From the NCBI GenBank assembly GCA_036703255.1, contig DATNPL010000241.1:1-64000 (forward strand): DNA of 64,000 bases, written 5' to 3'. The notes below the pieces were generated by a model. It searched no databases. It was not told the origin of the DNA and worked only from the letters and a program-made list of their open reading frames with translations. The position numbers and the translations under genes are program-made. Source of the stretch: Drouetiella sp036703255 (lineage in GTDB: Bacteria > Cyanobacteriota > Cyanobacteriia > Elainellales > Elainellaceae). The number at the start of each line of letters is the position of its first letter. Position 1 is the stretch's first letter. Of this stretch, positions 52,072-61,400 are shown one piece after another.

Positions 52072-54111
52072 ATGACCCTCGCCTTTGGACGCGAAATTTG
52101 TGGCAATCTTCAAACAGCAGCAGCCAGAGAATGGCTCGTTACCAATGGCATTGGCGGCTATGCCTCAGGAACAGTAGCAGGCAACCTCACCCGCCGCTAT
52201 CACGGCTTGCTGATTGCAGCCCTGCAACCGCCTTTGGGTCGGACACTGATGTTAACCAAGCTAGAGGAGATTTTGCATTCGGGCAATCAGGTGTATACCC
52301 TGAACACCGATCGCTGGATCGACGGTATTATCGAACCCCAAGGCTATCGCTATATTGAACACTTCAGCCTCAATGGCACTGTACCCACCTGGCGATTTGC
52401 CTGTGGGGATGCCCTGCTAGAAAAGCGAGTCTGGATGCAGCAGGGAGCCAACACTACCTATGTGCAATACGGACTGCAACGCGCCAGCCAGCCTGTAGCG
52501 CTGATGATCAAAGCGTTGGTAAACTACCGTGATCATCACGGCAATGTTCGCAGCTTGGGCTGGCAGATGCCTGTTGAGCGACGAGAGCAAGGGGTATGCG
52601 TGATGGCTTTCCCAGGAGCGACACCGCTGCATCTGCTGAGCGATCGCGCTGAGGTGATTACCCTCCACGACTGGTACTACGGCTTTGATCTGAGCCTGGA
52701 AAGATATCGCGGCCTGAGCGATCGCGAAGATCATCTACATGCAGCCACTTTTCACCTGACGCTTTATCCCGGCGAGACGGTAACAATTGTTGCCAGCACC
52801 GAAGAGAAGCCTGATTTGCAGGGGGCGATCGCCCTCAAGCAGCGTCAGACCCACGAGCAGCGATTGCTCAATCTCTGGCGCACAGAGCGGCCAGTAGCAA
52901 CCCGCGATACTCCTACCTGGATGAATCAACTCGTCTTAGCAGCCGATCAGTTTATTGTGAACCGCACGGTGTCTGCGGCGGTTGCCTCTGAGCCAGAAGC
53001 GCCAGACGAGGCATTTCCTGGGACATCACGGCAGACCCCGCTCAACGGCAAAACCATCATTGCGGGCTATCCCTGGTTTAGCGATTGGGGACGCGACACC
53101 ATGATTAGCCTACCAGGACTAACGCTGGCGACTGGGCGATCGGAGGTCGCGAGACTCATTCTTCGCACCTTCTCCCATTACGTCGATCAGGGCATGTTGC
53201 CGAATCGATTTCCCGATGCAGGCGAAGTGCCGGAATATAACACAGTAGATGCAACGCTCTGGTACTTTGAGGCCATTCGGCAATATTACAAAGCCACCCA
53301 GGACGATGATTTGCTAACAGAGCTATATCCCGTATTGTCAGACATTATTCACTGGCACTGCCGGGGTACAAGATTCAATATCCATCTTGATCCGGTCGAT
53401 GGATTGCTCTATGCAGGCGAAGCCGGGGTGCAACTGACCTGGATGGATGCCAAAGTCGGCGATTGGGTGGTTACACCTCGCACAGGCAAGCCGATTGAGG
53501 TCAATGCGCTCTGGTACAACGCGCTTAGGACAATGGCGAAGTTTGCACGCCAATTGGGTAAACCCCATCAAGAATATGACGCGATCGCCGATCGAACTTT
53601 GGCTCGCTTTGTCCGGTTTTGGAACGATGACTTGGGCTACTGCTATGACGTGCTGGATAGCCCTACAGGCGATGATGCAGCTTTGCGACCCAATCAAATT
53701 TTTGCAGTTTCGCTCCCCGAAAGTCCTCTGACGCCTGCCCAGCAAAAAGGCGTGGTGGATGCCTGTGGGCGATCGCTGCTCACCTCTTATGGGCTACGCT
53801 CTCTCGCTCCCGATCATCCCGACTATCAAGGACACTATGGCGGCGGACAGCGGCAGCGCGATGGCGCTTATCACCAAGGTACCGTTTGGGGCTGGCTGCT
53901 GGGTTCTTTTGCGATCGCGCATTTCCGGGTCTACAATGATCCCGCTCAAGCACGACAGTTTTTAGAGCCAATGGCAGACCATCTCTGCAATCATGGCATC
54001 GGCAGCCTCAGCGAAATCTTTGATGGCGAGCCACCGTTTGCGCCACGCGGCTGCATTGCCCAAGCTTGGACAGTAGCGGAAGTTCTTAGAGCTTGGATGG
54101 TCATGGAATAG
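52072..54111 (+). CDS. Glycogen debranching enzyme (amylo-alpha-1,6-glucosidase, GH133-like)
   Basis: This 679-residue enzyme removes alpha-1,6 stubs in glycogen. The N-terminal glucan domain includes WLVTNGIGGYASGTVAGNLTRRYHGLLIAAL (split motif). The C-terminal alpha/alpha barrel (about 320-670) has PWFSDWGRDTMISLPGL, FPDAGEVPEYNTVDATLWYFEA and GEAGVQLTWMDAKVGDWVVTPR with likely catalytic acids. Length fits the archaeal-bacterial debranching family. It stands alone, not in a glg operon. Confidence 0.93.
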   Translation: MTLAFGREICGNLQTAAAREWLVTNGIGGYASGTVAGNLTRRYHGLLIAALQPPLGRTLMLTKLEEILHSGNQVYTLNTDRWIDGIIEPQGYRYIEHFSLNGTVPTWRFACGDALLEKRVWMQQGANTTYVQYGLQRASQPVALMIKALVNYRDHHGNVRSLGWQMPVERREQGVCVMAFPGATPLHLLSDRAEVITLHDWYYGFDLSLERYRGLSDREDHLHAATFHLTLYPGETVTIVASTEEKPDLQGAIALKQRQTHEQRLLNLWRTERPVATRDTPTWMNQLVLAADQFIVNRTVSAAVASEPEAPDEAFPGTSRQTPLNGKTIIAGYPWFSDWGRDTMISLPGLTLATGRSEVARLILRTFSHYVDQGMLPNRFPDAGEVPEYNTVDATLWYFEAIRQYYKATQDDDLLTELYPVLSDIIHWHCRGTRFNIHLDPVDGLLYAGEAGVQLTWMDAKVGDWVVTPRTGKPIEVNALWYNALRTMAKFARQLGKPHQEYDAIADRTLARFVRFWNDDLGYCYDVLDSPTGDDAALRPNQIFAVSLPESPLTPAQQKGVVDACGRSLLTSYGLRSLAPDHPDYQGHYGGGQRQRDGAYHQGTVWGWLLGSFAIAHFRVYNDPAQARQFLEPMADHLCNHGIGSLSEIFDGEPPFAPRGCIAQAWTVAEVLRAWMVME

Positions 54112-54209
54112 AGAGTTCCCTAGCCACAGAGCCTTATGCTGCGTTCAGTGAAGGGTGAGTTCGGATATGCCATTGGCAAGTTTTCAACCATCCTTGATGA
54201 GGCTAAAGT

Positions 54210-54422
54210 TCATGCTGCCTGAAATAAGTGAGCCGGATAAACCTTAGGTTCAGGAATGGGCATACCCTTGTTTTCAAAATATTCTAATAACAGCTCAATG
54301 ACTTCTTGCCCGTGCGTTGCGGCTTCTGCATAGGTCTGCCCATCTGTGCAAGGTTGGTGCGATCGCGCAAAGCTGCCCCTGCCACCGAGGAAACAGGAGA
54401 GCTGTTTGCCGCACAGGTTCAA
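54210..54422 (-). pseudogene. HicB-like antitoxin remnant
   Basis: The last 45 residues, CTDGQTYAEAATHGQEVIELLLEYFENKGMPIPEPK split over two motifs, match the HicB C-terminal half (DGxTYxEALxxAxEVIEL and PIPEP). The preceding residues (CGKQLSCFLGGRGSFARSHQP) do not fit the family start and the frame begins only at the end of the TPR gene, so the N-terminal part is missing or frameshifted. No HicA toxin is next to it. Likely a decayed toxin-antitoxin gene. Confidence 0.5.
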
Positions 54423-54424
54423 CC

Positions 54425-55321
54425 CTAATTGGATTCGGGTGTCGCGCTGCCTTGAGCGATCGCATTGCGGATTTGCGGCAGTGCTAAAAAGGTCTTGGCC
54501 TGGTTCACCAGACGAGCGCCCCAGAGGTTTTGCTGCAAGAATTCTGGATCGCCATAGCGGTTGTCAATTCTGAGGGCAGCTTCTCCGAGGCTGACGGCTT
54601 GAGCCGTGTCGCCTTTGGCATAGAGGGCAATCGCGATCGCCAACTGGGGTTCTGCCTGGTTTCCATCAATTTTCACGGCGCGCTGCCATTCTTTCAGGGC
54701 ACCCTCGGCATCGCCCTTTTCGTAGAGCACCAGCCCCACGTTGTTAATAGCAGGCCAAAATGTGTCGTTAAGGCTAACGGCCTTGCGGTACTGAGCGATC
54801 GCCTCGTCGTAGCGCTGAAGCTTATAGTAGGCATTCCCCAAGCTAAACAAAGCCTCGGGCACATCAGCCTTCAGCGCTAGACCCGCCTGAATAGACTGAA
54901 TCGCAGCATCATATTTTTCCTGCTGAAAGTAGGCATCGCCCAGCGCAAAAAAGACGCTTTCGTTGGTGCGATCGAGCGATTGAGACTTGAGCAGCGCTTG
55001 AATTCCGGGATCAACTTCTCCAGCTTCTAGATACAGACTGCCGAGCAAAGCCCAAACTTGGGGATTATTAGGAGCCAACTGTGACGCCAACTGTGCTCGA
55101 GACAGCGCCAGCGGATACTGCTGAAACTGAGCCAATTGAGCAGCTTCTTGGGCTAAACCTAAACCCTGTTCCTCCAATTGCTTTTGATCGAGTTGCAACA
55201 CATGGGGAACCAGCGCCTGAGCATAAACAGGCTGAACAATACCCCAAATGCTAGAGACAATCAGGAGGGAAGCGAAGGAAATTCGTTTAAACACAGCCGG
55301 AATTTGCGAAGAGGACAACAA
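54425..55321 (-). CDS. Exported tetratricopeptide-repeat protein
   Basis: This 298-residue precursor has a signal peptide (about 1-34, FASLLIVSSIWGIVQPVYA|Q) and about five TPR units from 50 to 250, including SVFFALGDAYFQQEKYDAAIQSI and EALFSLGNAYYKLQRYDEAI. TPRs bind partner proteins; here the periplasm or thylakoid lumen is the likely place. Partner unknown. The HicB remnant is immediately downstream. Confidence 0.85.
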   Translation of the reverse strand: MLSSSQIPAVFKRISFASLLIVSSIWGIVQPVYAQALVPHVLQLDQKQLEEQGLGLAQEAAQLAQFQQYPLALSRAQLASQLAPNNPQVWALLGSLYLEAGEVDPGIQALLKSQSLDRTNESVFFALGDAYFQQEKYDAAIQSIQAGLALKADVPEALFSLGNAYYKLQRYDEAIAQYRKAVSLNDTFWPAINNVGLVLYEKGDAEGALKEWQRAVKIDGNQAEPQLAIAIALYAKGDTAQAVSLGEAALRIDNRYGDPEFLQQNLWGARLVNQAKTFLALPQIRNAIAQGSATPESN

Positions 55322-55564
55322 ACACTCAGTAAGCTTAGATCATCTGCATTGTATCAGGGCAAAAATCTTTGTGAACTGCCTCAAGCGCATCTTCAGCGCC
55401 GCCAATTTTAGGCACAGGCTCTATTCAGGCCAAGATTCTTGTGAGCAACATTCTAGCCTTGCTGTTTATTTTTTTGAAAGGTTTTCGCAGTTCCCTTTCC
55501 CCTAACGCATTCCGCATTGCTGAGGCAACCTATCGCCTGTCCTGGCAGATCTCAGGGACAAATC

Positions 55565-56338
55565 TCAGGCTGCCAGCAGATGTTTTGCCAGGGCTACGTC
55601 AAAGTAGGCTTGGCCTTGTGCATCGCCAGCCATCACTTGAAACGGTAGGTCTGGCTCTCCAAAGTGATCTATCACCAGCGCAGCTCCCGAAAAGTCTTGA
55701 CTCTGGGTGTAGCCGTTCACGGTGATCACCGTTTTTAGACCCGCCTGCATGGCCGATCGCAAACCCTGACGGGAATCCTCTAGCGCCAAACAGACTTCTG
55801 GTGTCAGGCTCATGGCTTGCAGGGCATACTCATAAATATCAGGAGCAGGCTTCTTGGCTGGAACAATGTCTCCGGCAGCAATCACCTCAAACCAGTCGAG
55901 GGCTTCGGGGGCGATCGCGTTTTCCAGCAGCGCTGTGACATTAGCGGGCGTGGTGGTGGTGGCGATCGCCAACCGAATCCCCTGTTCACGAGCCTCTAGC
56001 AGCAGCCGCTTCACGCCGGGGCGCAAAGGAATCACGTTTTCCTGCAAAAGCTGCTTATAATGTACGGTCTTGGCGGCATGGAGGCTGGCGATCTGCTCGG
56101 ATAGGCTCCCCGAAAAAGAGTCGGGCAAGCTGGCATCGGGGAGATGGTTGTCTAGATAAAAGCGAATGCGCTCTTTGCCTCCCGTAATCTCCAGCAGTTT
56201 GCCATAAAGCTCGACTGACCAGACCCAATCTAGCCCAGCGGCCGCAAAGGCTCGGTTAAACGCAACGCGGTGGCCGTCTCGCTCTGTGTTTGCCAAAGTG
56301 CCGTCCACATCAAAAATTAAGGCTTGGAGATGCGGCAT
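55565..56338 (-). CDS. cbbY: HAD-family sugar phosphatase, CbbY-like
   Basis: This 257-residue HAD hydrolase has the nucleophile pair in FDVDGTLANTERDGHRVAFNR split as DVDGT and NTERDGHRVAF, LEITGGKERIRFYL, IATTTTPANVTALL, KKPAPDIYEYAL and ALEDSRQGLRSAM. NTERDGHRVAFN and the ITGGKER cap motif are typical of CbbY, which removes xylulose-1,5-bisphosphate, an inhibitor of Rubisco. The beta-phosphoglucomutase subgroup is the alternative. Start ATG 56338. Confidence 0.87.
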   Translation of the reverse strand: MPHLQALIFDVDGTLANTERDGHRVAFNRAFAAAGLDWVWSVELYGKLLEITGGKERIRFYLDNHLPDASLPDSFSGSLSEQIASLHAAKTVHYKQLLQENVIPLRPGVKRLLLEAREQGIRLAIATTTTPANVTALLENAIAPEALDWFEVIAAGDIVPAKKPAPDIYEYALQAMSLTPEVCLALEDSRQGLRSAMQAGLKTVITVNGYTQSQDFSGAALVIDHFGEPDLPFQVMAGDAQGQAYFDVALAKHLLAA

Positions 56339-56498
56339 AAAGTTAAAGTCTTGCGCTGAAAATATGGTACACTTGTACCAAGTTAACTCCTCAACTCCAC
56401 AGGGTACCCTGCTTCATTCTTCTCGTATCAACCCGCTCTTCCGTGATTCAGGAGAGCGGCCAACGATCCTCGCAAAAAAGTTCTTGCAAAAAAAATTG

Positions 56499-56527
56499 TG
56501 AGTTTCAAGGCGATCGCCTGAAACTCA
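56499..56527. terminator. Hairpin terminator built around a HIP1 site
   Basis: tgagtttca (56499-56507) pairs with tgaaactca (56519-56527), the middle being ggcgatcgcc, itself a palindrome containing the HIP1 core. It lies between the CbbY gene's start and the peptidoglycan-binding gene's end, so it can terminate the latter on the minus strand. Confidence 0.6.
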
Positions 56528-56579
56528 GCTTACTTTGAAATGAACCCCATTTCCACTTCAGGCTTCTGATCGAGATCTG

Positions 56580-57269
56580 TTAGCCCACCCGTTCCAACGC
56601 TGCCAAAGTCTGCGCTCCGACAATGCCATCTACGCCTAACCCCTGATCGCGCTGGAAAGCCTTAACGCCGCTCTCCGTCAACGTGGCGTAAAATCCTGTA
56701 GAAGAAGCATTGAAATATCCTGCCGATCGCAGCAAGTCTTGCACATAGCGCACATCTGAGCCCATATCTCCACGCCGCAAAAATACGCCAGCCGCAGGCT
56801 GTACAGGGCGATAGATCGGATCGACAGGCTGAGGACGCACAGGACGATAGTCTGGATTAGGCAGAGGCCGAACGGGACGAAAGCCGCCGCAAGGATTGAT
56901 AGCACAGCCGCAAGTTTGTTCGGAAGCAAGCTGGTCGCCATCAGGACGCACCCTGACTGGCTCATAAACATAGGCGTAGCTATCAACGTAGGTATCGGGT
57001 CTGTTGTAGCGGTAGTCAGAACTATATAAATCTGATTCGTAGATGTTGCCGCTGTAGACTTCAGCCGACACGGCCTCAGCCAAACCTGCCGCCCAAGTTG
57101 CGCTCAAGACGCCCAGAAGCGCGATCGCCCCAGCATTAGAAAACATCTTGCCAGACAACAGGGGGTTTAGACCGTTAAGCGGATTTAAAGTCTCTAATGA
57201 GATACAAAGTTCTCTATTTTCAGGATCTTCATAGTCCTGAACCAGGTGAAGAAAAGCCAAAGCTTCCAT
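56580..57269 (-). CDS. Exported peptidoglycan-binding-domain protein, single domain
   Basis: This 229-residue protein starts MEALAFLHLVQDYEDPENREL, then a hydrophobic segment (SNAGAIALLGVLSATWAAGLAEA, about 44-66), a Tyr/Asp- and Pro/Arg-rich middle (VRPLPNPDYRPVRPQPVDP) and one PG_binding_1 domain (about 160-229; LRRGDMGSDVRYVQDLLRSAGY). It shares its N-terminal leader with the larger paralogue upstream. Probably cell-wall attached or processed; target not known. The upstream ATG 57290 is an alternative start. Confidence 0.8.
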   Translation of the reverse strand: MEALAFLHLVQDYEDPENRELCISLETLNPLNGLNPLLSGKMFSNAGAIALLGVLSATWAAGLAEAVSAEVYSGNIYESDLYSSDYRYNRPDTYVDSYAYVYEPVRVRPDGDQLASEQTCGCAINPCGGFRPVRPLPNPDYRPVRPQPVDPIYRPVQPAAGVFLRRGDMGSDVRYVQDLLRSAGYFNASSTGFYATLTESGVKAFQRDQGLGVDGIVGAQTLAALERVG

Positions 57270-57495
57270 AAAATTGCTCTCCAAGCCCAACTTTTAGAAA
57301 TCAGCGCTGCTCAATCCGTAAAATTCAGGACGATACAGACATCATTAAATTCAGCGTAGAAAAATTAGCCGCACCAAAAATCCATAAAAGAGCCTGAGCA
57401 AAGCAGTCCTACTCCACATTTAATTCCTAATTTCTAGGAGTTAGACGAGGCCACTTTCTGCTTCACTCAAGGCTAATTTATCTGCAAGCCCAAGA

Positions 57496-58572
57496 CTATC
57501 GGCTCAGGAGAGCTGCATAGGTCTGGGGGCCAACAATTCCATCTGCTGAGATGCCATTGTCAATCTGGAAGCTAATAACCTGCTGCTCGGTCTGAGAGCC
57601 AAAATAGCTCGTGATCGGAACTGGATAGCCGTTGGCGTTAAGCAGATCTTGAATGTTGGACACTCCTGAGCCAGAATCTCCAAAGCTATAGGTGCTGCCA
57701 ACGCCAGGACGAACGGGCAGGAAACCGCCGCCGCCTTCCAAAGCGGCAATGGTGTTAGAGCCAGCAATGCCGTCAGCCACCAAGCCATAGTCGAGTTGGA
57801 AGTTGATCACAGCCTGCTCAGTTTGAGAACCAAAGTAGCTGGTGACCGGAACGGAGTAGCCGTTGGAGTTGAGCAAAGACTGAAGATTTGAGACTCCAGC
57901 ACCCGAATCTCCATAGCTGAGCGCGCTGCCACCGGGCAAGACAGGCTGGAAGCCACCTGTGCCTAGAGCCGCTAGCGTTGCGGGGCCAGCAACACCGTCT
58001 GCCGTTAGGTAGTTGTCGTACTGGAAGTTGATCACGGCCTGCTCGGTCGAAGAGCCAAAGTAGCCTGTGTAGGGTCCCGAGAAATAGCCCGCACTGTTGA
58101 GAGCATACTGAAGGTCAGTGACAGAAGCGCCAGAGCTACCATAGCTTAGGCTGCCACCGCCACCTGGCGTAATGGGCACAAAGCCGCCTTCGAGAGCAGC
58201 AATTGTGGCGCTACCTGCAACGCCATCACCCGCTAAGCCCTGATCATACTGAAAACTGTAGACCTGATCTTCAGTCACCGAACCGAAATAGCCAGTAACG
58301 GGTACTGAGTAGCCATTGTCGTTCAGAAGGTTCTGAAGGTAGGTTACATCAGAACCGCTGTCTCCACGATACAAGGCAGCTTGAGCAGCACTGGCGATGT
58401 TTAGGATGAAAGCGGAAGAAGCCACACCCAGCAAAACAAAAAGAGTCTGGCTGGGAAGCTTCATTCCACTCAAGGAACTCAGTGCAGCTAGACCATCTTT
58501 CAAGAAAACTAGCTCTTTGCTTTCAGGATTTTCATAATCCTGAGCAACTTGGAGATAAGCAAAAGTCTCCAT
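57496..58572 (-). CDS. Four-domain peptidoglycan-binding protein
   Basis: This 358-residue protein has the leader METFAYLQVAQDYENPESKEL, a signal-like hydrophobic segment (LFVLLGVASSAFILNIASAAQA, about 44-66) and four PG_binding_1 domains (about 68-130, 145-205, 218-278, 295-355), each with a GDSGSDVTYLQNLLN-like start and TIAALEGG-like end. The domains are nearly identical internally, indicating recent duplication. It has no catalytic domain, so it is likely a wall-binding scaffold. Confidence 0.85.
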   Translation of the reverse strand: METFAYLQVAQDYENPESKELVFLKDGLAALSSLSGMKLPSQTLFVLLGVASSAFILNIASAAQAALYRGDSGSDVTYLQNLLNDNGYSVPVTGYFGSVTEDQVYSFQYDQGLAGDGVAGSATIAALEGGFVPITPGGGGSLSYGSSGASVTDLQYALNSAGYFSGPYTGYFGSSTEQAVINFQYDNYLTADGVAGPATLAALGTGGFQPVLPGGSALSYGDSGAGVSNLQSLLNSNGYSVPVTSYFGSQTEQAVINFQLDYGLVADGIAGSNTIAALEGGGGFLPVRPGVGSTYSFGDSGSGVSNIQDLLNANGYPVPITSYFGSQTEQQVISFQIDNGISADGIVGPQTYAALLSR

Positions 58573-59612
58573 AGATCACTCTCCTCAAAACAATAATTGC
58601 AAGGTTAACTCTGATCCAAGTTTCATGCCCGACAACCTGGCTATGTGAACCTAACAAGCCGCCCTCACCGCCTCAGCCAACGAGTTATGAGGGATATCTC
58701 CAACTTCCTAAAAGAACCTAGAAATAGACACTAGGCACATGTTATTGCTCATTTATTCTACGAATATCATAATTTCACACAATAAGCAACTTTTTAAACC
58801 AAAAATCCTAAGTTTTCTAAACATGTACTATGCAGCGAAATTCACGCTTTGAAAAAGTGGCGATCGCGCTTAAACAGTTTTCCTATGTGAAATTAAATTT
58901 GAACTCACCCAATGCCTTTGCATCTCCACAATTGAAAACTAAAAATAGGGCAATTATGCTTGCCTAGAGGCTTTACTGGGTACCCTAGTGAACCGCTCTG
59001 ATAGGCGGCTTTGGGCACAAACTATAAGCCTGATCATCAGTATTTTGTCAAACTGTAGAGTCAATCACAGCAAAGGTTTTTACAAATTCTTGATGACGGT
59101 TCTGCTGCCTCCACCACTCTAGAGAATAAAGATATCGATCTAGAGACAGATAAAAAATCGATTTAGAAATCGATTTAGAAATCGATAGGGGGTTGAATAA
59201 AATTTGGGAAGCGATAAAGTCTGTGTCGTTTGTTTCTCTCACACTCGCAGAGCTAAAAACGAAAGTATTTTGCAACACAGCCTTTGCTGATGCAGTTGCC
59301 GATTTTCTATTTGGCGATCGGCTGCGATTAAAAATACTCTCTAGAGAATATCTTTTGGGCAGATGAGCATTTGGCGGCATAATTTTCAACTTTGGCTCAT
59401 AGACTGTTGCAAAACGAGCAAGAGAAAGGGGGGTTCTTGAGCAGAGATCTTGTAGGGATGCTGCTTTAAGGGTGTGAATCTTTGATGCTAGAGGGCTAAA
59501 AAAGTTGAAACCCCCTAAAGTTGGAAAACTCAGGGGGCTGGAAAGCTTGATCAATGAACTAGCTTGATGAATTAATTTAGAGGATCGGTCTGCAATGGCC
59601 GATGAGGCTAAT
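58573..59612. other. Long intergenic region
   Basis: About 1,040 bases between minus-strand genes, AT-rich at 58740-58830 (probable promoter of the four-domain protein) and with a 12-bp tandem repeat aaatcgatttag (59155-59187, about 2.7 units). A 168-codon minus-strand frame (59048-59554) crosses both the repeat and the pepA terminator and lacks any family signature, so it is not called. Confidence 0.5.
59511..59537 (-). terminator. Rho-independent terminator of pepA
   Basis: ccccct (59511-59516) and aggggg (59532-59537) pair, with an inner agtt/aact; on the minus strand the stem is followed by tttcaactttttt. Located about 75 bases after the pepA stop. Confidence 0.8.
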
Positions 59613-61082
59613 TTAGCCCAGCACCCAATTCACCAGCGATCGCACCGGATATCCTGTCCCTCCGGCATTGTTGTAGCCATTTTCCTTATCCGTCCAAACT
59701 GGCCCTGCCACATCCAGATGTGCCCAAGGCGTATCTTTAACAAACTGCTTCAGGAACAGCGTTGCCGTAATTGCCCCGCCGGGTCGTGGCCCCGTATTCT
59801 TCATGTCCGCCACCACAGACTTTAGACCCTCAAAGTACTTCTCCTCAATCGGCATGCGCCAGAACTTCTCGCCTGCCAGCTCTGATGCCTGAGAAAACTG
59901 TGAAGCGATCGCCTCATCCTCAGTCCAGATGCCCGCAATATTGTCGCCCAAAGCCACGACGCAGGCTCCCGTTAGCGTTGCGAGATCAATCATGGCATCT
60001 ACTCCCAGCTTATCGGTGTAGACCAGAGCATCTGCCAGCGTCAGGCGACCTTCGGCATCCGTGTTGTTCACCTCAATCGTCTTGCCGTTAGAGGCCGTGA
60101 GGATATCGCCCGGATGCATGGCGTGACCGCTAATCATGTTCTCTGTGACAGCGCTGATGAAATGGACTTCCACATCGGGCTTAATCGCGCCGATCACCTT
60201 AGCCGCACCCAGCGTCGCTGCCGCACCGCCCATGTCGGTCTTCATCATCTCAATGCCGCTGCCTGCGCCTTTGATGTTGAGTCCGCCGCTGTCAAAGGTC
60301 AGCCCTTTGCCAATGATTGCCAATTTTTTGCGGGGTGTGCCCTCTGGACGGTAGGTGAGATGAATAAACTTGGGAGGCAGATCGGAAGCTTGAGCCACGC
60401 CCAAAAATGCCCCCATGCCCAGCTTTTCGCAGTCGGCCTTTTCTAAAATTTGCAGCTCCAGGCCGTATTCCTGGGCGATCGCCTCTGCGGCTGCCGCCAT
60501 TGTGATCGGGGTGACGATATTGGCCGGAGCCGAAACTAGCTCGCGTGCCAGAATTACCCCCAGACTAATTTGACGGGCACGGGCGATCGCCGCTTCTCCA
60601 TCGCTAAAACCCAGGATGTGTACCTGCTCTAGCTTTAGCCCTTTCTCATCTTCCGACTTAAAGCGGCTGTCTTGGTGCAGCGCCAATTCAATACCCTCGA
60701 CGAACGCCTGTAGGGTCAGAGCCGCATCATCATTCCAGGTGGGCAAACTCAAGCCCAGCGTTTTTACCTTCTCTTTTTTGCTGAGCCGAGCCGCCACTGC
60801 CGCTCCTCGGCGCAGAGTGTCTAGCTTGAAAGCCTCAGCTTTGCCCAAACCCACAACCGCAATTTTGCGAATACTGCTGCCGCCGCCGACTCGCGCCACA
60901 GCGCTGCTGCCTTCTTTGCCCTTAAATTCTGCTTCGGTGATCAGTTCGGTTAAGGTGCCAGAGAGATGTTGATCTAGCTCGGTGAGGTCGCCCGTCAGCT
61001 CGATCGCATTCTCAAACAACCCAATGACTAGACAGTCTCCAGACCACTCTAAGCGCGGTGTATTTATGCCTCGAAGATCCAT
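59613..61082 (-). CDS. pepA: Leucyl aminopeptidase (M17, PepA)
   Basis: This 489-residue two-metal peptidase has the active-site block GKGLTFDSGGLNIKGAGSGIEMMKTDMGG (split: KGLTFDSGGLNIK, MKTDMGGAA) and the M17 signature NTDAEGRLTLADALVY, with conserved Lys and Arg. The N-terminal domain is as in the family. It releases N-terminal residues in the cytosol and can also bind DNA in some bacteria. It starts with MDLRGINTPRLEW. Confidence 0.96.
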   Translation of the reverse strand: MDLRGINTPRLEWSGDCLVIGLFENAIELTGDLTELDQHLSGTLTELITEAEFKGKEGSSAVARVGGGSSIRKIAVVGLGKAEAFKLDTLRRGAAVAARLSKKEKVKTLGLSLPTWNDDAALTLQAFVEGIELALHQDSRFKSEDEKGLKLEQVHILGFSDGEAAIARARQISLGVILARELVSAPANIVTPITMAAAAEAIAQEYGLELQILEKADCEKLGMGAFLGVAQASDLPPKFIHLTYRPEGTPRKKLAIIGKGLTFDSGGLNIKGAGSGIEMMKTDMGGAAATLGAAKVIGAIKPDVEVHFISAVTENMISGHAMHPGDILTASNGKTIEVNNTDAEGRLTLADALVYTDKLGVDAMIDLATLTGACVVALGDNIAGIWTEDEAIASQFSQASELAGEKFWRMPIEEKYFEGLKSVVADMKNTGPRPGGAITATLFLKQFVKDTPWAHLDVAGPVWTDKENGYNNAGGTGYPVRSLVNWVLG

Positions 61083-61400
61083 GATTGATGCGACTTGTAA
61101 TGCGTATGATTAGCTTGTGCTTCCAGTATCGCGCAATTTGATTGGGGCTTGTGTGGCGTCTCAGTATCTCCAGGTGCGATCGATTTTTGCCAGAAGCGCT
61201 AGGATGAGGAGCCAGAACCCATAAGCTTTTAGGGCGTTGCTGGTTTTATGTATGATTTTTTGAAAGGGGCGCTCCGCGCCCCTTTCAAAAAATCATTTCA
61301 GCTTAGGTTTAATGAGACGAAGAGGGCTGATGCGATTCGGAACCTTTGTAAAAGATTGCTATAGGCAGCTAAGTATACAAATAACGGGCTGGGTACGCGG
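61083..61400. other. Divergent promoter region, pepA / slt
   Basis: About 318 bases between divergent genes, holding the palindrome at 61252-61296 and AT-rich stretches near 61340-61380. No further gene or RNA is visible. Confidence 0.5.
61252..61296. repeat. Palindrome with 21-bp arms and 3-base loop between pepA and slt
   Basis: atgattttttgaaaggggcg plus c (61252-61272) is perfectly complementary to 61276-61296, loop tcc. It sits between divergent genes, where a transcription terminator is not needed. It shares ttttttgaaag / ctttcaaaaaa with the 22422 palindrome. Confidence 0.85.

Noticed and set aside
59048..59554. 168-codon minus-strand frame
   Set aside because: It runs through the pepA terminator and a 12-bp tandem repeat, has Ser-rich erratic composition and no family signature.
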